DNA of 64,000 bases from Chromatocurvus sp964613795 (GTDB taxonomy: Bacteria; Pseudomonadota; Gammaproteobacteria; Pseudomonadales; Halieaceae). The position numbers and the translations under genes are program-made. Positions within the stretch are counted from its first letter, which is position 1; each line of letters starts with the position of its first letter. The stretch is taken from positions 1 to 64,000 of the forward strand of contig CAZTJR010000007.1 in NCBI GenBank assembly GCA_964613795.1, written 5' to 3'. The notes beneath the pieces were generated by a model. The model did not search any database, had not been told where the DNA came from, and saw nothing but the letters and a program-made list of their open reading frames with translations. This document shows, in pieces, positions 49,139 through 58,777 of this stretch.

Positions 49139-51261
49139 AAGAAGGCCATTATGCCCAGGCGATCGCCCATTTATCGGCCCTCGCCGGCATTGCACCGACC
49201 TACCGGGACGCGTGGGGAGACATCCGGGACGTCGCGATCGATACCCGTCGCGCCCTGTTGGCGGGGATGGGTTTTGCAGTCGACACCGCCGCCGCCACGG
49301 ATGCCAGTATCCAGGCCTTCGAGGACGACCCGTGGCGACGGCGGCTGCCACCGTGTGTGCTGGCACGGGAAAACGACGAGACACCCCGCTGCGAATTGGT
49401 TATCGATGGCAGCGTCCGCGAGCGACCGGTGCGCTGGACCATCGACACTGAAGCGGGCCAGACCCTCCACGGCGTGTTGCAGGCGGATACCCTGGAGTTT
49501 GCCGCCACTCGCGTGGTTGACGGTGTTGACAGATGTCGCCTTTACCTGCCGTTGCCCCCGGGCCTGCCGGCGGGTTACCACCGCCTGGCCGTGCAGGCCG
49601 GTGACGACAAAGATGAGCACGCAACGTGCCTTATCATTGCGCCTACCCGGGCCCATGTGCCTGCCGCGCTCGAGCGCGAGGCGGGTTTGTGGGGGCTGGC
49701 AATACAGTTGTATGGTTTGCGTTCCAGCGAAAACCAGGGGATAGGCGATTTCGGGGATCTGCTCCGGCTGGCTGAAGGTGCTGGCCGTCAGGGCGCGGCA
49801 GCCATCGCACTGAACCCGCTGCACACGCTCTTTCCAGGCAACCCCGAACATATCAGTCCATACGATCCGTCCAGCCGCGAATTTCTCAACAGCGCCTACA
49901 TCAGGATTCCTGACACTGATGTCGATGCAGCGGCGTTACGCGATACGGCGATGCTCGATTACGCTGCTGTCCTCCCCGCCAAGCTACGCGCACTCGAAAA
50001 CGACTTCCGTGATCACGGTCGCCGCGACCCCGGTTTCCAGCGATTTCTGCAGCAGGCCGGTCCGGCGCTGCGCGATCTTGCCGTATTTCAGGCACTGAGC
50101 GAAAACCTCGGCACTGAAACGCCATGGCGGGACTGGCCGGAAAACCTGCGCGATCCCGCCTCGCCCAGCGTCGCCGAGTTTAAACGCCAGAATAGTGATC
50201 GTGTTGAGTTCTACATTTACCTTCAGTGGCTCGCCGATCGCCAACTGGGCACGGCAGCCGGCGCCTGTGAAGAAGCCGCGATGCCGATCGGCCTCTGCCG
50301 GGATCTCGCGGTGGGCAGTAATCGCTGGGGCGCGGAAACATGGCGTTATCAGGGCCTGTTCGCAACCGATGTCAGCATAGGCGCGCCGCCGGACCTGTTC
50401 AATCAGAGCGGACAGAACTGGGGCATGCCACCGGTCAACCCCCTACGTCTCCGGGAGCAGGCCTATCGGCCTTTCATTACACTGCTGCGCGCAAACATGC
50501 GGCATGCCGGGGCACTTCGGGTTGACCATATCCTCGGCTGGATGCGGGCTTACTGGGTACCGGAAGGCAGCGCCGCTGACCGCGGCGGATATGTTGCCAA
50601 CCCGGTAGAGGACATGCTCGCCATTGCTGCGCTGGAAAGCCGTCGGCACCAGTGCGCGATCATCGGCGAGGACCTGGGCACGATTCCCGAAGGACTGCGC
50701 AAGAAACTCGACAGCACTGCGATTCTGTCGACTCGGGTGCTGTACTTTGAACGCAACGATGAACACGGTTTCAATGAGCCGCGGGAATATCCCAGGCTTG
50801 CAGCCGCCTCGATAAGTACCCACGATCTGCCAACGCTCGCCGGCTTTTTTTGTGGACACGATATCACGGTGCGGACGCAGCTCGACCTGTTCCCCTCGCC
50901 GGCGCGTCGTCGGCGAGCACTGCGTGAACGCGCGCGGGAGCGCCGCCAGCTGGTGCACGCTCTGCAGCGGGAGGGGCTGCTGCCGGAGGGGCGCCTGCAC
51001 GGTGCCTGGCTACGTCGAAACACGCTTGATGTAGCGCTCGCTGCCTACCGCTATCTGGCCCGCTCCCATGCCGGTCTGGTGCTGGCCTACTTCGAGGATA
51101 TTCTCGGACTGGTCGAGCAGGTCAACCTGCCGGGCACCGTGACCGAGCACCCGAACTGGCAGCGAACGCTTCCGCTCGAACTGGATGCCTTGCTCGACGA
51201 TCCACGAATACTCGAGCTTTTCCGGCAGTTGCAGCTCGAACGGCCAGGTACGACGTCGTGA
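49135..51261 (+). CDS. malQ: 4-alpha-glucanotransferase (amylomaltase)
   Basis: A 708-residue GH77 enzyme that transfers glucan segments between malto-oligosaccharides (disproportionation), releasing glucose. The long form with an extra N-terminal region (about 1-180) is like E. coli MalQ. The catalytic part has L-Y-G-L-R-S-S-E-N-Q-G-I-G-D-F-G-D-L, the nucleophile in L-R-V-D-H-I-L-G-W, I-I-G-E-D-L-G-T-I-P and S-T-H-D-L-P-T. Start is GTG 49135, which overlaps the treZ stop (GTGA), the same device as clsB and treY here; the upstream ATG 49072 lies well inside treZ. It would adjust chain lengths for TreY and GlgE. Confidence 0.94.
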   Translation: MKEGHYAQAIAHLSALAGIAPTYRDAWGDIRDVAIDTRRALLAGMGFAVDTAAATDASIQAFEDDPWRRRLPPCVLARENDETPRCELVIDGSVRERPVRWTIDTEAGQTLHGVLQADTLEFAATRVVDGVDRCRLYLPLPPGLPAGYHRLAVQAGDDKDEHATCLIIAPTRAHVPAALEREAGLWGLAIQLYGLRSSENQGIGDFGDLLRLAEGAGRQGAAAIALNPLHTLFPGNPEHISPYDPSSREFLNSAYIRIPDTDVDAAALRDTAMLDYAAVLPAKLRALENDFRDHGRRDPGFQRFLQQAGPALRDLAVFQALSENLGTETPWRDWPENLRDPASPSVAEFKRQNSDRVEFYIYLQWLADRQLGTAAGACEEAAMPIGLCRDLAVGSNRWGAETWRYQGLFATDVSIGAPPDLFNQSGQNWGMPPVNPLRLREQAYRPFITLLRANMRHAGALRVDHILGWMRAYWVPEGSAADRGGYVANPVEDMLAIAALESRRHQCAIIGEDLGTIPEGLRKKLDSTAILSTRVLYFERNDEHGFNEPREYPRLAAASISTHDLPTLAGFFCGHDITVRTQLDLFPSPARRRRALRERARERRQLVHALQREGLLPEGRLHGAWLRRNTLDVALAAYRYLARSHAGLVLAYFEDILGLVEQVNLPGTVTEHPNWQRTLPLELDALLDDPRILELFRQLQLERPGTTS

Positions 51262-54119
51262 CTTCCTCATCCGCGCCGTATCCTTGCCCCTGTGCCACGT
51301 ACCGAGTGCAGTTCAACAGGCATTTCCGCTTCGCGGATGCCACTGAACTGCTGCCGTATCTGGATGCGCTGGGCATCAGCCATCTCTATACCGCGCCGTT
51401 CCTGAAAGCACGCGCGGGCAGCACGCACGGCTATGATGTCATCGACCACAATGCCTTTAATCCGGAGGTGGGCGACGAAGACAGCTTCAATACATTGGCT
51501 GCCGGCCTGGCCCGTCGCAACATGGGCCAGATACTCGACTTCGTTCCCAACCATATGGGGGTTGGAAAAGCAGATAATGCATGGTGGCTGGATGTGCTCG
51601 AATGGGGTCAGGCATCACCCTATGCCGGTTACTTCGATATCGACTGGCGCCAGGCAACCGCGCCGGTGCGGGGAAAAGTGCTGCTGCCCTTCCTCGGGGA
51701 TTCTTACGGCAATGTGCTCGAAAATGGCCAGCTGCAGTTGCGTATCAACGCTGCAGCCGGCAGTTTTGCTGTCACCTACTATGATCACCTGTACCCGATT
51801 GCGCCGCGTCATTATGCGGGGATTCTTTCCACCGTCGCTGCGGCACAGACCGCGGTGAATCGCCCGCTGCAGGAGCTGATCGACGGCTTCCGCACGCTAC
51901 GGGCGCACGGTGTATCGGCTGCACGCCAGCACGCTAAAAGGCAGCAGGCACAGATGCTGAAAGCCCGCCTGGCGATGCTGCTTCGGGACACGCCTGGGCT
52001 GCTGGAGGCCATCGAGCAGGTGCTCGGCCTTTACAATGGCGTGCCGGGTGATGCGGCCAGCTTTACCGGTTTGCACCGCTTGCTGGAGCGGCAGGCCTAC
52101 CGGCTTGCCTACTGGCGGGTGGCGGCGAACGAAATCAACTACCGCCGGTTTTTCGATATCAATGACCTCGCGGGTATCCGCGTGGAGGACGAACAGGTAT
52201 TTGACGATGTGCACCGCCTGGTGCTGAAACTGCTGGCGGAAGACAAGCTGCAGGGCCTGCGCATCGATCACATCGATGGTCTCTTCGATCCGCAGGCCTA
52301 CTGTGAGCGTTTGCAGTCTGTCGTGGGCCAGATCGCCCGCGACAACGGACAGCCCCTGTACCTGCTTGTGGAGAAGATTCTCGCAACGCATGAGCGGCCG
52401 AGACCGGCGTGGCCGATGGCGGGAACTACCGGCTACGAAGTGCTGAACGCGATCAACGGTCTGTTTGTGTCTCTGTCCGCGCAGCGACCCATGGAACGTC
52501 TGTATAAACGTTTCAGCGGTATGCATGCGGGCTTTGAGGACGTGCTCGCCACCGCCAAGCGCGACGTGATCAGCCACGTGCTGGCCAGCGATATCGAGGT
52601 ACTCGCGAACCTGTTTTCACGGCTGGCAGAGACTAACTGGCGGACCCGCGACTTTACGCTGCTCGCCATTCGCAATGCACTCACGGAAATCATCGTGTTT
52701 TTCCCGGTGTACCGTACCTATGTCAGCGCGCGCGGCGCCCATCCCGCGGACCGGCGCGATATCGACCGGGCTATAGGCCGGGCGCGCCGCCACAATCGTC
52801 TGATTGACGCCGGATTGTTCAGTTTCATCGGCGGCGTGCTGACCGCAGACCTGGCCCGACCGGGCTCCGGTTTCAATCGTAATCAGGTGCTGCGTCTCGC
52901 CATGCGCTTCCAGCAATATACCGGCCCGGTGATGGCAAAAAGCTTGGAAGATACTGCTTTTTACCGATATTTCCCGCTAATGTCCCTCAACGAGGTTGGC
53001 GGTGAGCCGAGCCAGTTCGGCGTGTCGGTGGCGGCATTCCATCAGTACATCCGCGAGCGCGCCGCACAGTGGCCGCATGCGATGGTCTCTACCGGCACCC
53101 ATGACAGCAAGCGTGGCGAGGATGTCCGCGCACGCCTCAATGCGCTTAGCGGAATACCTAATGAGTGGGCGTTGCGCGTGCGGCACTGGGCGCGGCTGAA
53201 CAGGAGCCGTCGCACAGCCGCAGATGAGGGTTATGCACCCAGCCGCAATGACGAATACTTGCTGTACCAGACGCTGGTTGGCAGTTGGCCGGCAGAGTGG
53301 AGTACTGGCTCGATACCCGATCAGCACGCGCTTGAGGACTATCGCCAGCGCATCGACCATTACATGATCAAGGCGGTTCGCGAGGCCAAGCTTCGCTCGA
53401 GCTGGCTGCACCCGGATTCTGCATATGAAGACGCCGTTTCCGGGTTCGTCAACGCGTTGCTGCAGCATCCCGACAACACCTTTGTCGCTGAAATGACGGA
53501 CTTCGTCGAGCAAATCGCCCCCGCGGGTGCTGCGAACAGCCTTGGCCAGCTGGCGCTCAAATTCACGCTCCCTGGTGTACCCGATGTCTATCAGGGAGAC
53601 GAGCTGTGGAACCTCAATCTGGTCGATCCAGACAACCGGCGTCCGGTAGATTACGGGCTGCGCACGGCGATGCTCGATGCACTCAGGGCGCGGAGCGGTG
53701 ACGATCCGGTACAGTTGGTCCGCGAGCTGTGCCGGCACTGGCCAGACGGGCGGCTTAAACTGTTCATGATCTGGAAACTGCTGGCACTGCGACGTCGCCT
53801 CGCTGCGCTGTTCAGTGGCGGCACTTACCATCCGTTGACGGTTCGTGGTCATTACGCGGATTCCGTGTGCGCCTACACCCGCGCTTACAATGGATCGCGA
53901 GTGGTCACCGTTGTCGCCTGTCACGGTATTGCCAACCTGAGCGGGGGCCTTACCGCCGAGGGGGATGACACCGTGCTTGAGCTTGCCGGGGAGTCTCGTC
54001 AGGAAGAACTGCAGGATATTTTTACCGGCACGCGCTTTACCGCGGATGCTGATACGGTCCCGGCTGCCCTGTCGTCGCTACTGGCGCACTTGCCGGTGGC
54101 GGTTCTGGCAACAGCGTAG
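51258..54119 (+). CDS. treY: Maltooligosyl trehalose synthase
   Basis: A 953-residue GH13 enzyme that turns the reducing-end alpha-1,4 bond of malto-oligosaccharides into an alpha,alpha-1,1 (trehalose) bond. Motifs: T-Y-R-V-Q-F-N at the N terminus, S-H-L-Y-T-A-P-F, D-F-V-P-N-H-M-G, G-L-R-I-D-H-I-D-G-L-F-D-P (nucleophile), L-V-E-K-I-L (acid) and S-T-G-T-H-D-S-K-R-G-E-D-V. It is slightly longer than many homologues. GTG 51258 overlaps malQ by 4 nt. It is the last gene of the operon, so TreY plus TreZ close the loop from glucan back to trehalose. Confidence 0.95.
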   Translation: MTSSSAPYPCPCATYRVQFNRHFRFADATELLPYLDALGISHLYTAPFLKARAGSTHGYDVIDHNAFNPEVGDEDSFNTLAAGLARRNMGQILDFVPNHMGVGKADNAWWLDVLEWGQASPYAGYFDIDWRQATAPVRGKVLLPFLGDSYGNVLENGQLQLRINAAAGSFAVTYYDHLYPIAPRHYAGILSTVAAAQTAVNRPLQELIDGFRTLRAHGVSAARQHAKRQQAQMLKARLAMLLRDTPGLLEAIEQVLGLYNGVPGDAASFTGLHRLLERQAYRLAYWRVAANEINYRRFFDINDLAGIRVEDEQVFDDVHRLVLKLLAEDKLQGLRIDHIDGLFDPQAYCERLQSVVGQIARDNGQPLYLLVEKILATHERPRPAWPMAGTTGYEVLNAINGLFVSLSAQRPMERLYKRFSGMHAGFEDVLATAKRDVISHVLASDIEVLANLFSRLAETNWRTRDFTLLAIRNALTEIIVFFPVYRTYVSARGAHPADRRDIDRAIGRARRHNRLIDAGLFSFIGGVLTADLARPGSGFNRNQVLRLAMRFQQYTGPVMAKSLEDTAFYRYFPLMSLNEVGGEPSQFGVSVAAFHQYIRERAAQWPHAMVSTGTHDSKRGEDVRARLNALSGIPNEWALRVRHWARLNRSRRTAADEGYAPSRNDEYLLYQTLVGSWPAEWSTGSIPDQHALEDYRQRIDHYMIKAVREAKLRSSWLHPDSAYEDAVSGFVNALLQHPDNTFVAEMTDFVEQIAPAGAANSLGQLALKFTLPGVPDVYQGDELWNLNLVDPDNRRPVDYGLRTAMLDALRARSGDDPVQLVRELCRHWPDGRLKLFMIWKLLALRRRLAALFSGGTYHPLTVRGHYADSVCAYTRAYNGSRVVTVVACHGIANLSGGLTAEGDDTVLELAGESRQEELQDIFTGTRFTADADTVPAALSSLLAHLPVAVLATA

Positions 54120-54125
54120 CTTTTA

Positions 54126-54140
54126 CCGGCGTGTCGCCGG
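54126..54140. terminator. Hairpin between convergent treY and aconitase X genes
   Basis: CCGGCG-TGT-CGCCGG is a perfect 6-bp inverted repeat with a 3-nt loop in the 30-bp space between the two stops. There is no T tract on either 3' side, so it is not a textbook terminator. It may only slow both polymerases. Confidence 0.35.
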
Positions 54141-54149
54141 ATGCCGTGA

Positions 54150-55835
54150 TTACCCTGTGGCCAACCAGTGCGGGAGTTGATCCGGTGGCTGCCCGGTCAC
54201 TGCGGCGCGGACACAATCCGAGAGGCTGCCGAAGCGTACGCCGCGGCCCGTGAGCCCGGTCGCGTAATGCGAATATTTCCCGGAATTGGTCATCAGGACC
54301 GCTGCATTGCGAGGGAAAACGGGTTCGGTGATGGAGCACCAGCAGATATCCGGGATCACTTGCACGCCCGCGCGCTGCAGCTCCTCGATAATGCCCTCTG
54401 ACTGCGCTGCCGAGAGCACCTGGCGGCCCACTGTAACAATCATCTGCGTGCCCGCGTGGCAGCGCTGTCCCTGAAGAAGCCCGGCGAGCCTGCGGCACTC
54501 AGAGAGCGAGGCGTGAGGGCTGCCGATTGCCACCAGGTCCACACTGTTATCTGCCTGGTTGAAATTACGCCAGACCCGCGCCAGATCGTCGGGGGTAATC
54601 TGAAACCGCTCTGAGCCGGGCAGAGCAGTGAAGTGCGCCTCGGGCGTCAAGCCCCTCACATGCAGCATGGGAGCGGCGGAGGTCGTGCCAAACGCAGCGC
54701 ACAGGGCTTTTAGATCGTCCTGCGATGGTGCTGTGTCCTCCAGACCGGTCAACACGGGAATTTGCTGTGGCGATAGCGCTCCCGCCAGCCAACCCAACAT
54801 GGGCCACAAAGCGTCATCGAAGGTGTCGGGTAGAACCACGTGGATCTCGCGCGCGGGCCGACGGTTGTCAGTGGCATAGACGCCGGTATCTGGAGCGCGC
54901 CCGGTCATGGCGATAAACAGATCAAGATAGTCCGGGTGTTTGACGGTGCGCGACCCGAGGACCGAGTTGGCATAGATAACGGCATTGGACTCGGACCAGC
55001 CGATGGCCTCACCGGCAAGGGGCGTCTCATCGAGGAGGTAGGGTGCACAGGTGAAAGTGGGCTGGGCGCCCATGGCGACATAGGCGTCCGCCAGGCGGCT
55101 TGCCCTGTTACCGAAATCCTCAGCGACACCCTGGAGCGGCCAGTTCTCGCGATCGACGGAGATCGCGTTAATGGTCGTGGGAATGCAGGTCCGGGCCCCC
55201 ATCTGCTGCATCTTTTCGGCGAAATCGAGATTGGCATCATGCGCGAGAATGCAGCCGTCGATATGTGCCCGCGAGACGGTGATGAGATCTGTCGCGCCCT
55301 GCGCTGCGGCCATCAGGCAGAGGACCTCCATGGCGACCTGCTGTGCCTGACCCTGGCGCCCATCGAGCATGGCGCGGTCAGCGTCACTGAGGTTGAGCGC
55401 CTCCGTGCCGACGGGTATCAGCGGAATCGTGTGATCCTCAAAGCGCAGGGTGGCGGCGTCAATGGACGCGTGAGATGCCTGCGACAATGCATTGAACAGG
55501 GGTGGCGATAAACGCAGGACCACGACCGTTGCGTTGAACAGTCGCGCCGCAATCATCGCACCCAGCGTCAGGATATCTTCCGGCTCGCGAAACACCAGTG
55601 CGGCGGGAGCCTTCGCGTTACGGGCAAGCTGCAGCAGTACGCCACTGCCGCTGCACGACCCGCGGGATGTCGGCATCAGAACTATGCGGCCGGCGAGCGG
55701 CGTGCCGTGATCGGGATGGTGGGCGTCGATAATGACGCCAGAGTCGGGATCGACGCCACCCCAGAAGCTCAGGCCGTCGCTGCAGGCGACAACGCTGCCT
55801 TGCGCGTCGCCGGAGACAAGCACTGTTGCACGCAT
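54150..55835 (-). CDS. Aconitase X, fused small and large domains (cis-3-hydroxyproline dehydratase-like)
   Basis: A 561-residue AcnX protein. The N-terminal about 130 residues are the swivelling small domain (L-S-F-W-G-G-V-D-P, S-R-G-S-C-S-G-S-G-V-L), and the rest is the catalytic large domain (Y-A-N-S-V-L-G-S-R, I-P-D-I-C-W-C-S-I, M-T-N-S-G-K-Y-S-H-Y). Fused bacterial AcnX proteins include cis-3-hydroxy-L-proline dehydratases that carry an Fe-S or metal centre; archaeal split forms are mevalonate-5-phosphate dehydratases. No hydroxyproline transport or proline-reductase genes are nearby, so the substrate remains open. ATG 55835 is preferred because GGGAG lies upstream; a GTG 30 nt earlier is possible. 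Confidence 0.87.
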   Translation of the reverse strand: MRATVLVSGDAQGSVVACSDGLSFWGGVDPDSGVIIDAHHPDHGTPLAGRIVLMPTSRGSCSGSGVLLQLARNAKAPAALVFREPEDILTLGAMIAARLFNATVVVLRLSPPLFNALSQASHASIDAATLRFEDHTIPLIPVGTEALNLSDADRAMLDGRQGQAQQVAMEVLCLMAAAQGATDLITVSRAHIDGCILAHDANLDFAEKMQQMGARTCIPTTINAISVDRENWPLQGVAEDFGNRASRLADAYVAMGAQPTFTCAPYLLDETPLAGEAIGWSESNAVIYANSVLGSRTVKHPDYLDLFIAMTGRAPDTGVYATDNRRPAREIHVVLPDTFDDALWPMLGWLAGALSPQQIPVLTGLEDTAPSQDDLKALCAAFGTTSAAPMLHVRGLTPEAHFTALPGSERFQITPDDLARVWRNFNQADNSVDLVAIGSPHASLSECRRLAGLLQGQRCHAGTQMIVTVGRQVLSAAQSEGIIEELQRAGVQVIPDICWCSITEPVFPRNAAVLMTNSGKYSHYATGLTGRGVRFGSLSDCVRAAVTGQPPDQLPHWLATG

Positions 55836-55977
55836 TTTGCCAACTCCCGGATTAATCAAGGTCACCCACCGTTTATAGTGGCGGCCTCGACAAAAGAGAT
55901 TAAGGCCGCCAGACGATATACAGCACTATGGCAAACAGGTACAAGCCCTGCGCCGGCAAGTCAATCCGTCTGCTGGC

Positions 55978-57192
55978 TTACTGACCCATAACACCCGCGG
56001 CAGGAAGTACAAGACCAACGCCCAGCCAGACAAACCCGCAGCAGGCGAAAACGAAAAGAATCATGTCACTGAGCTTGCTGTCGCCAACCGGCAATCCCAT
56101 ATGTCTGGCGTGCCAGACAAGAAATACGACGCTGGTCGCAATGAACAGTAAGTTCAGGAACAGAGTGTAATCGACGGCGAAAAATTCGCGATTGGTGACG
56201 CTTTTTGCCGCTGCGCTTTCAGGCAGGATGCCGAGTGCCGCGAATCCATAATGCATAAGAAGCGCGCTCGCGACGAGAATAGCAAGGAAAATACCCAGTA
56301 TGTACAGTGCCATTTGCCAGCCGTAGTACTGCGCCTGAATACGCAGTACCGGCAGTACCACGAGGTCACTGAAGATGAACGCCATGATCCCGGCGAAGCT
56401 CACCCCGTTCTCGAAGAGAACAGCGGCAAGTGGAATGTTACCCATGGATCCGATGAAGGTGAAAAAGGCCGCCAGCGGTCCGACCACCGTCTGCAGCAGC
56501 ACTTCCCAAAAGGCCGGGTGAGCTTTTCCTGAGCCAATGAAAAGCGATTGAAAGAAGCTTTGGGGGACGAATGCTGCGATGACACCAGCCACGGTGAAAC
56601 CGATGGTCACATCCTTCCATACCATATGCCATTCCATGACATATTTGCTCGCCACCTGACGCCAGCCCTCCCTGCTGCGAATCAGCGTTTTCCAGTCCGG
56701 AGGGCTTTCATCTTCATCGCTCTGTTCGGCCTCCCGCGCCTTCTCGCGCGCTGTCTGGGCCAGATGGCGCGGCAAGGTGAGTCTGACCAGCAGCCACATA
56801 AGGAGTATGAGCAGGAAGCCTCCCACATATTCACCCACCACGAATTGCCAGCCAAGGAACACCGCGATAACGATACCGAGTTCGATAACGAGATTCGTGG
56901 ATGCAAGCAGAAAGGCCAGCGAGGGCACCAGACCGGCGCCTTTTGCGAAGAGTGAGCGCGTCGTCGCCAACGCAGCGAAAGAGCAGGAGCTGGAGATGAA
57001 GCCAAACAACGCGCCGAGGCCGACACTGGAGGCACCTGATTCTCCCATGGTCCTTTTCATGCCCTCACGCGAGACAAAGACCTGGATCATGCTGCTGACG
57101 AGGTAGCCCAGCCCGAATGCCCAGAAAGCCATCCAGAACAGGCCGACAGTGGTTGTCGCCGCATCGTGCCATGCATTCAGAAACTGCTGCAT
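55978..57192 (-). CDS. Predicted permease, UPF0718 (DUF318/ArsP-like) family
   Basis: A 404-residue membrane protein with two homologous halves of about four helices each. They are separated by a charged cytoplasmic loop at about 140-185 (R-E-K-A-R-E-A-E-Q-S-D-E-D-E). The conserved segments G-F-I-S-S-S-C-S-F-A-A-L-A-T-T-R-S-L-F-A-K-G and F-T-F-I-G-S-M-G-N-I-P-L-A-A-V-L-F are characteristic; the Ser/Cys-rich half-loop is where ArsP-type permeases bind their ligand. Members export organoarsenicals or other compounds, but this one has no ars genes nearby, so the substrate is unknown. It stands between aconitase X and the ectoine operon, both on the same strand. Confidence 0.83.
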   Translation of the reverse strand: MQQFLNAWHDAATTTVGLFWMAFWAFGLGYLVSSMIQVFVSREGMKRTMGESGASSVGLGALFGFISSSCSFAALATTRSLFAKGAGLVPSLAFLLASTNLVIELGIVIAVFLGWQFVVGEYVGGFLLILLMWLLVRLTLPRHLAQTAREKAREAEQSDEDESPPDWKTLIRSREGWRQVASKYVMEWHMVWKDVTIGFTVAGVIAAFVPQSFFQSLFIGSGKAHPAFWEVLLQTVVGPLAAFFTFIGSMGNIPLAAVLFENGVSFAGIMAFIFSDLVVLPVLRIQAQYYGWQMALYILGIFLAILVASALLMHYGFAALGILPESAAAKSVTNREFFAVDYTLFLNLLFIATSVVFLVWHARHMGLPVGDSKLSDMILFVFACCGFVWLGVGLVLPAAGVMGQ

Positions 57193-57282
57193 TGTCAGCG
57201 CCTATAAAGGTTCAAGGGCGTCTCTGGAGTAGACACGTGACACCGTTGTGCGACATCCGGCCAACACATCGGGCAGTCCGAT

Positions 57283-57312
57283 AAAAAAGGCCGGAAACCC
57301 TGGGCGCCCGGC
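57283..57312 (-). terminator. Rho-independent terminator of the ectABC-ask operon
   Basis: Read on the minus strand, a stem GCCGG / CCGGC encloses a loop containing GCGCCCAGGG and is followed immediately by CTTTTTT. It begins 15 nt after the ask stop. This is the clearest intrinsic terminator in the window. Confidence 0.8.
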
Positions 57313-57326
57313 TACATGTGCTTCGT

Positions 57327-58769
57327 TTAGCCCGCGGCCAGACAGATCGCTCTGCCATGATCGGTGGTTTCCACGAGATCACGATGCAGTGCCATAATGG
57401 CCCTCTCGTAATCGTCCTGCAGGACAACAAACTGCATATCCACCTGTCTTCGAGACTGGTGCATCGCCAGTACCGAAATATCGTCCTTGGCCAGTGCGCT
57501 GACGGTACGTGCCAGGACACCGGGTATCTGCATGTCGCTGCCGATGGCTGAGACGATGGACACTTTCTGCTGATCCAGTTCGGCACTGGGGTAGACCTCC
57601 TCAATACCGCGTCGGATGCGTTTTACCGTTTTCAGGTTGCAAGCCAGGTAGTGCGTTATCGTATTGGCATTGATGTCCTTGGACACAATATGGGCCTTGT
57701 AGCGACGCATAACCGCGAGAATCTCCCGGTCATAAACGGCCACCTGCCCCACCATATCCTGATCGAACACTTCCAGCGCGTAGACATTGCGACTGCCCGC
57801 AATGATCTCCACGCAGGGCTTGCTGCTGACGTAATCAGACGTCAGCAGGGTACCGGTGTGCTCCGGCTCAAATGTATTCTTGATGCGCAGCGGTATGCCG
57901 GACTTGCGCAGTCCTTTGGCCGCTTTGGGATGAATTGCTTCCATGCCGAGGTTTGCGAGCTGATCGGCCACGTCGTAGTTGGTGCGACCAATCGGCACCA
58001 CGTTATCTTCCCCCACCACCTTGGGATCGGCACTGCTCAGGTGGTATTCCTTGTGGATGATGGCCTCACGCGCTTCTGTGAGCACCGCCAGGCGGCTGAA
58101 GGTCATTTCGCTGTAGCCCCGGTCAAAGCTTGCCATCAGCCCGTCGTCACTGTGCGCATAGCCGGTAACGATGGAGATAGTGGTATTGACGTCGACACCG
58201 GTCATGGCCTGCAGGATGCGCTCATCCAGAGGCAGGTGTTCTTCGCTACGCCAGGCTGTCAGGTCGATAAAACAGGCGTCAACACCATCGCGCTGCAGCA
58301 GTGTTGCGGTGTTCCAGGCGCTGTGAGCCTCGCCGAGGCTTGCCAGCATTTCGCGTACCGTCGCCAGGTGTGACTCCAGCGCGAAATGACCGTGCTGGCA
58401 CAGCCGCTGCAGGTCTTCGAGACAGCGCTCTGCCGAGGCCAGCCGCTGGTTAATGAAGCTGTTTGCACGCTCCAGTTCATCGGCCTGCGGAAAGAGGGAC
58501 TCGTTGAGCGCATAGATATCGTCGCGCAGCAGGGCGAATTCCTCCCGCCAGCTGCCCTCGTGCTCGCTGCTGGCGAAGAGCGCATAGACACCGGGGCGTC
58601 CGGACTTCTTGTGTTCAAGCAGGCGATTAGTGATGCCGGCGTAAGCGGAAACAACGAAAATGCGGCCGTAGGGGGTATCCCCCGCACCGGCCAGAATAAT
58701 GTTATCGCGCACCGCCTCGTAGTCCAGCATGGACGTACCGCCGATTTTTTCGACAGTGTGGGTATTCAT
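57327..58769 (-). CDS. ask: Aspartate kinase, ectoine-specific (Ask_Ect)
   Basis: A 480-residue aspartokinase that makes aspartyl-phosphate, the first step toward L-aspartate semialdehyde and ectoine. The N terminus V-E-K-I-G-G-T-S-M is the kinase signature (K-x-G-G-T-S), followed by F-D-R-G-Y-S-E-M-T-F-S and E-Y-H-L-S-S-A-D-P-K-V-V. Two C-terminal ACT domains (about 315-470) contain V-S-I-V-S-A-I-G-S-D-M. Ectoine-linked kinases of this subgroup are usually less sensitive to lysine/threonine feedback. It lies 8 nt after ectC in the ectABC-ask order and ends the operon. Confidence 0.94.
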   Translation of the reverse strand: MNTHTVEKIGGTSMLDYEAVRDNIILAGAGDTPYGRIFVVSAYAGITNRLLEHKKSGRPGVYALFASSEHEGSWREEFALLRDDIYALNESLFPQADELERANSFINQRLASAERCLEDLQRLCQHGHFALESHLATVREMLASLGEAHSAWNTATLLQRDGVDACFIDLTAWRSEEHLPLDERILQAMTGVDVNTTISIVTGYAHSDDGLMASFDRGYSEMTFSRLAVLTEAREAIIHKEYHLSSADPKVVGEDNVVPIGRTNYDVADQLANLGMEAIHPKAAKGLRKSGIPLRIKNTFEPEHTGTLLTSDYVSSKPCVEIIAGSRNVYALEVFDQDMVGQVAVYDREILAVMRRYKAHIVSKDINANTITHYLACNLKTVKRIRRGIEEVYPSAELDQQKVSIVSAIGSDMQIPGVLARTVSALAKDDISVLAMHQSRRQVDMQFVVLQDDYERAIMALHRDLVETTDHGRAICLAAG

Positions 58770-58777
58770 GGGTCTCC

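Noticed and set aside
54126..54140. Hairpin as a strong bidirectional terminator
   Set aside because: No T tract follows the stem on either strand, so only a weak role is claimed.
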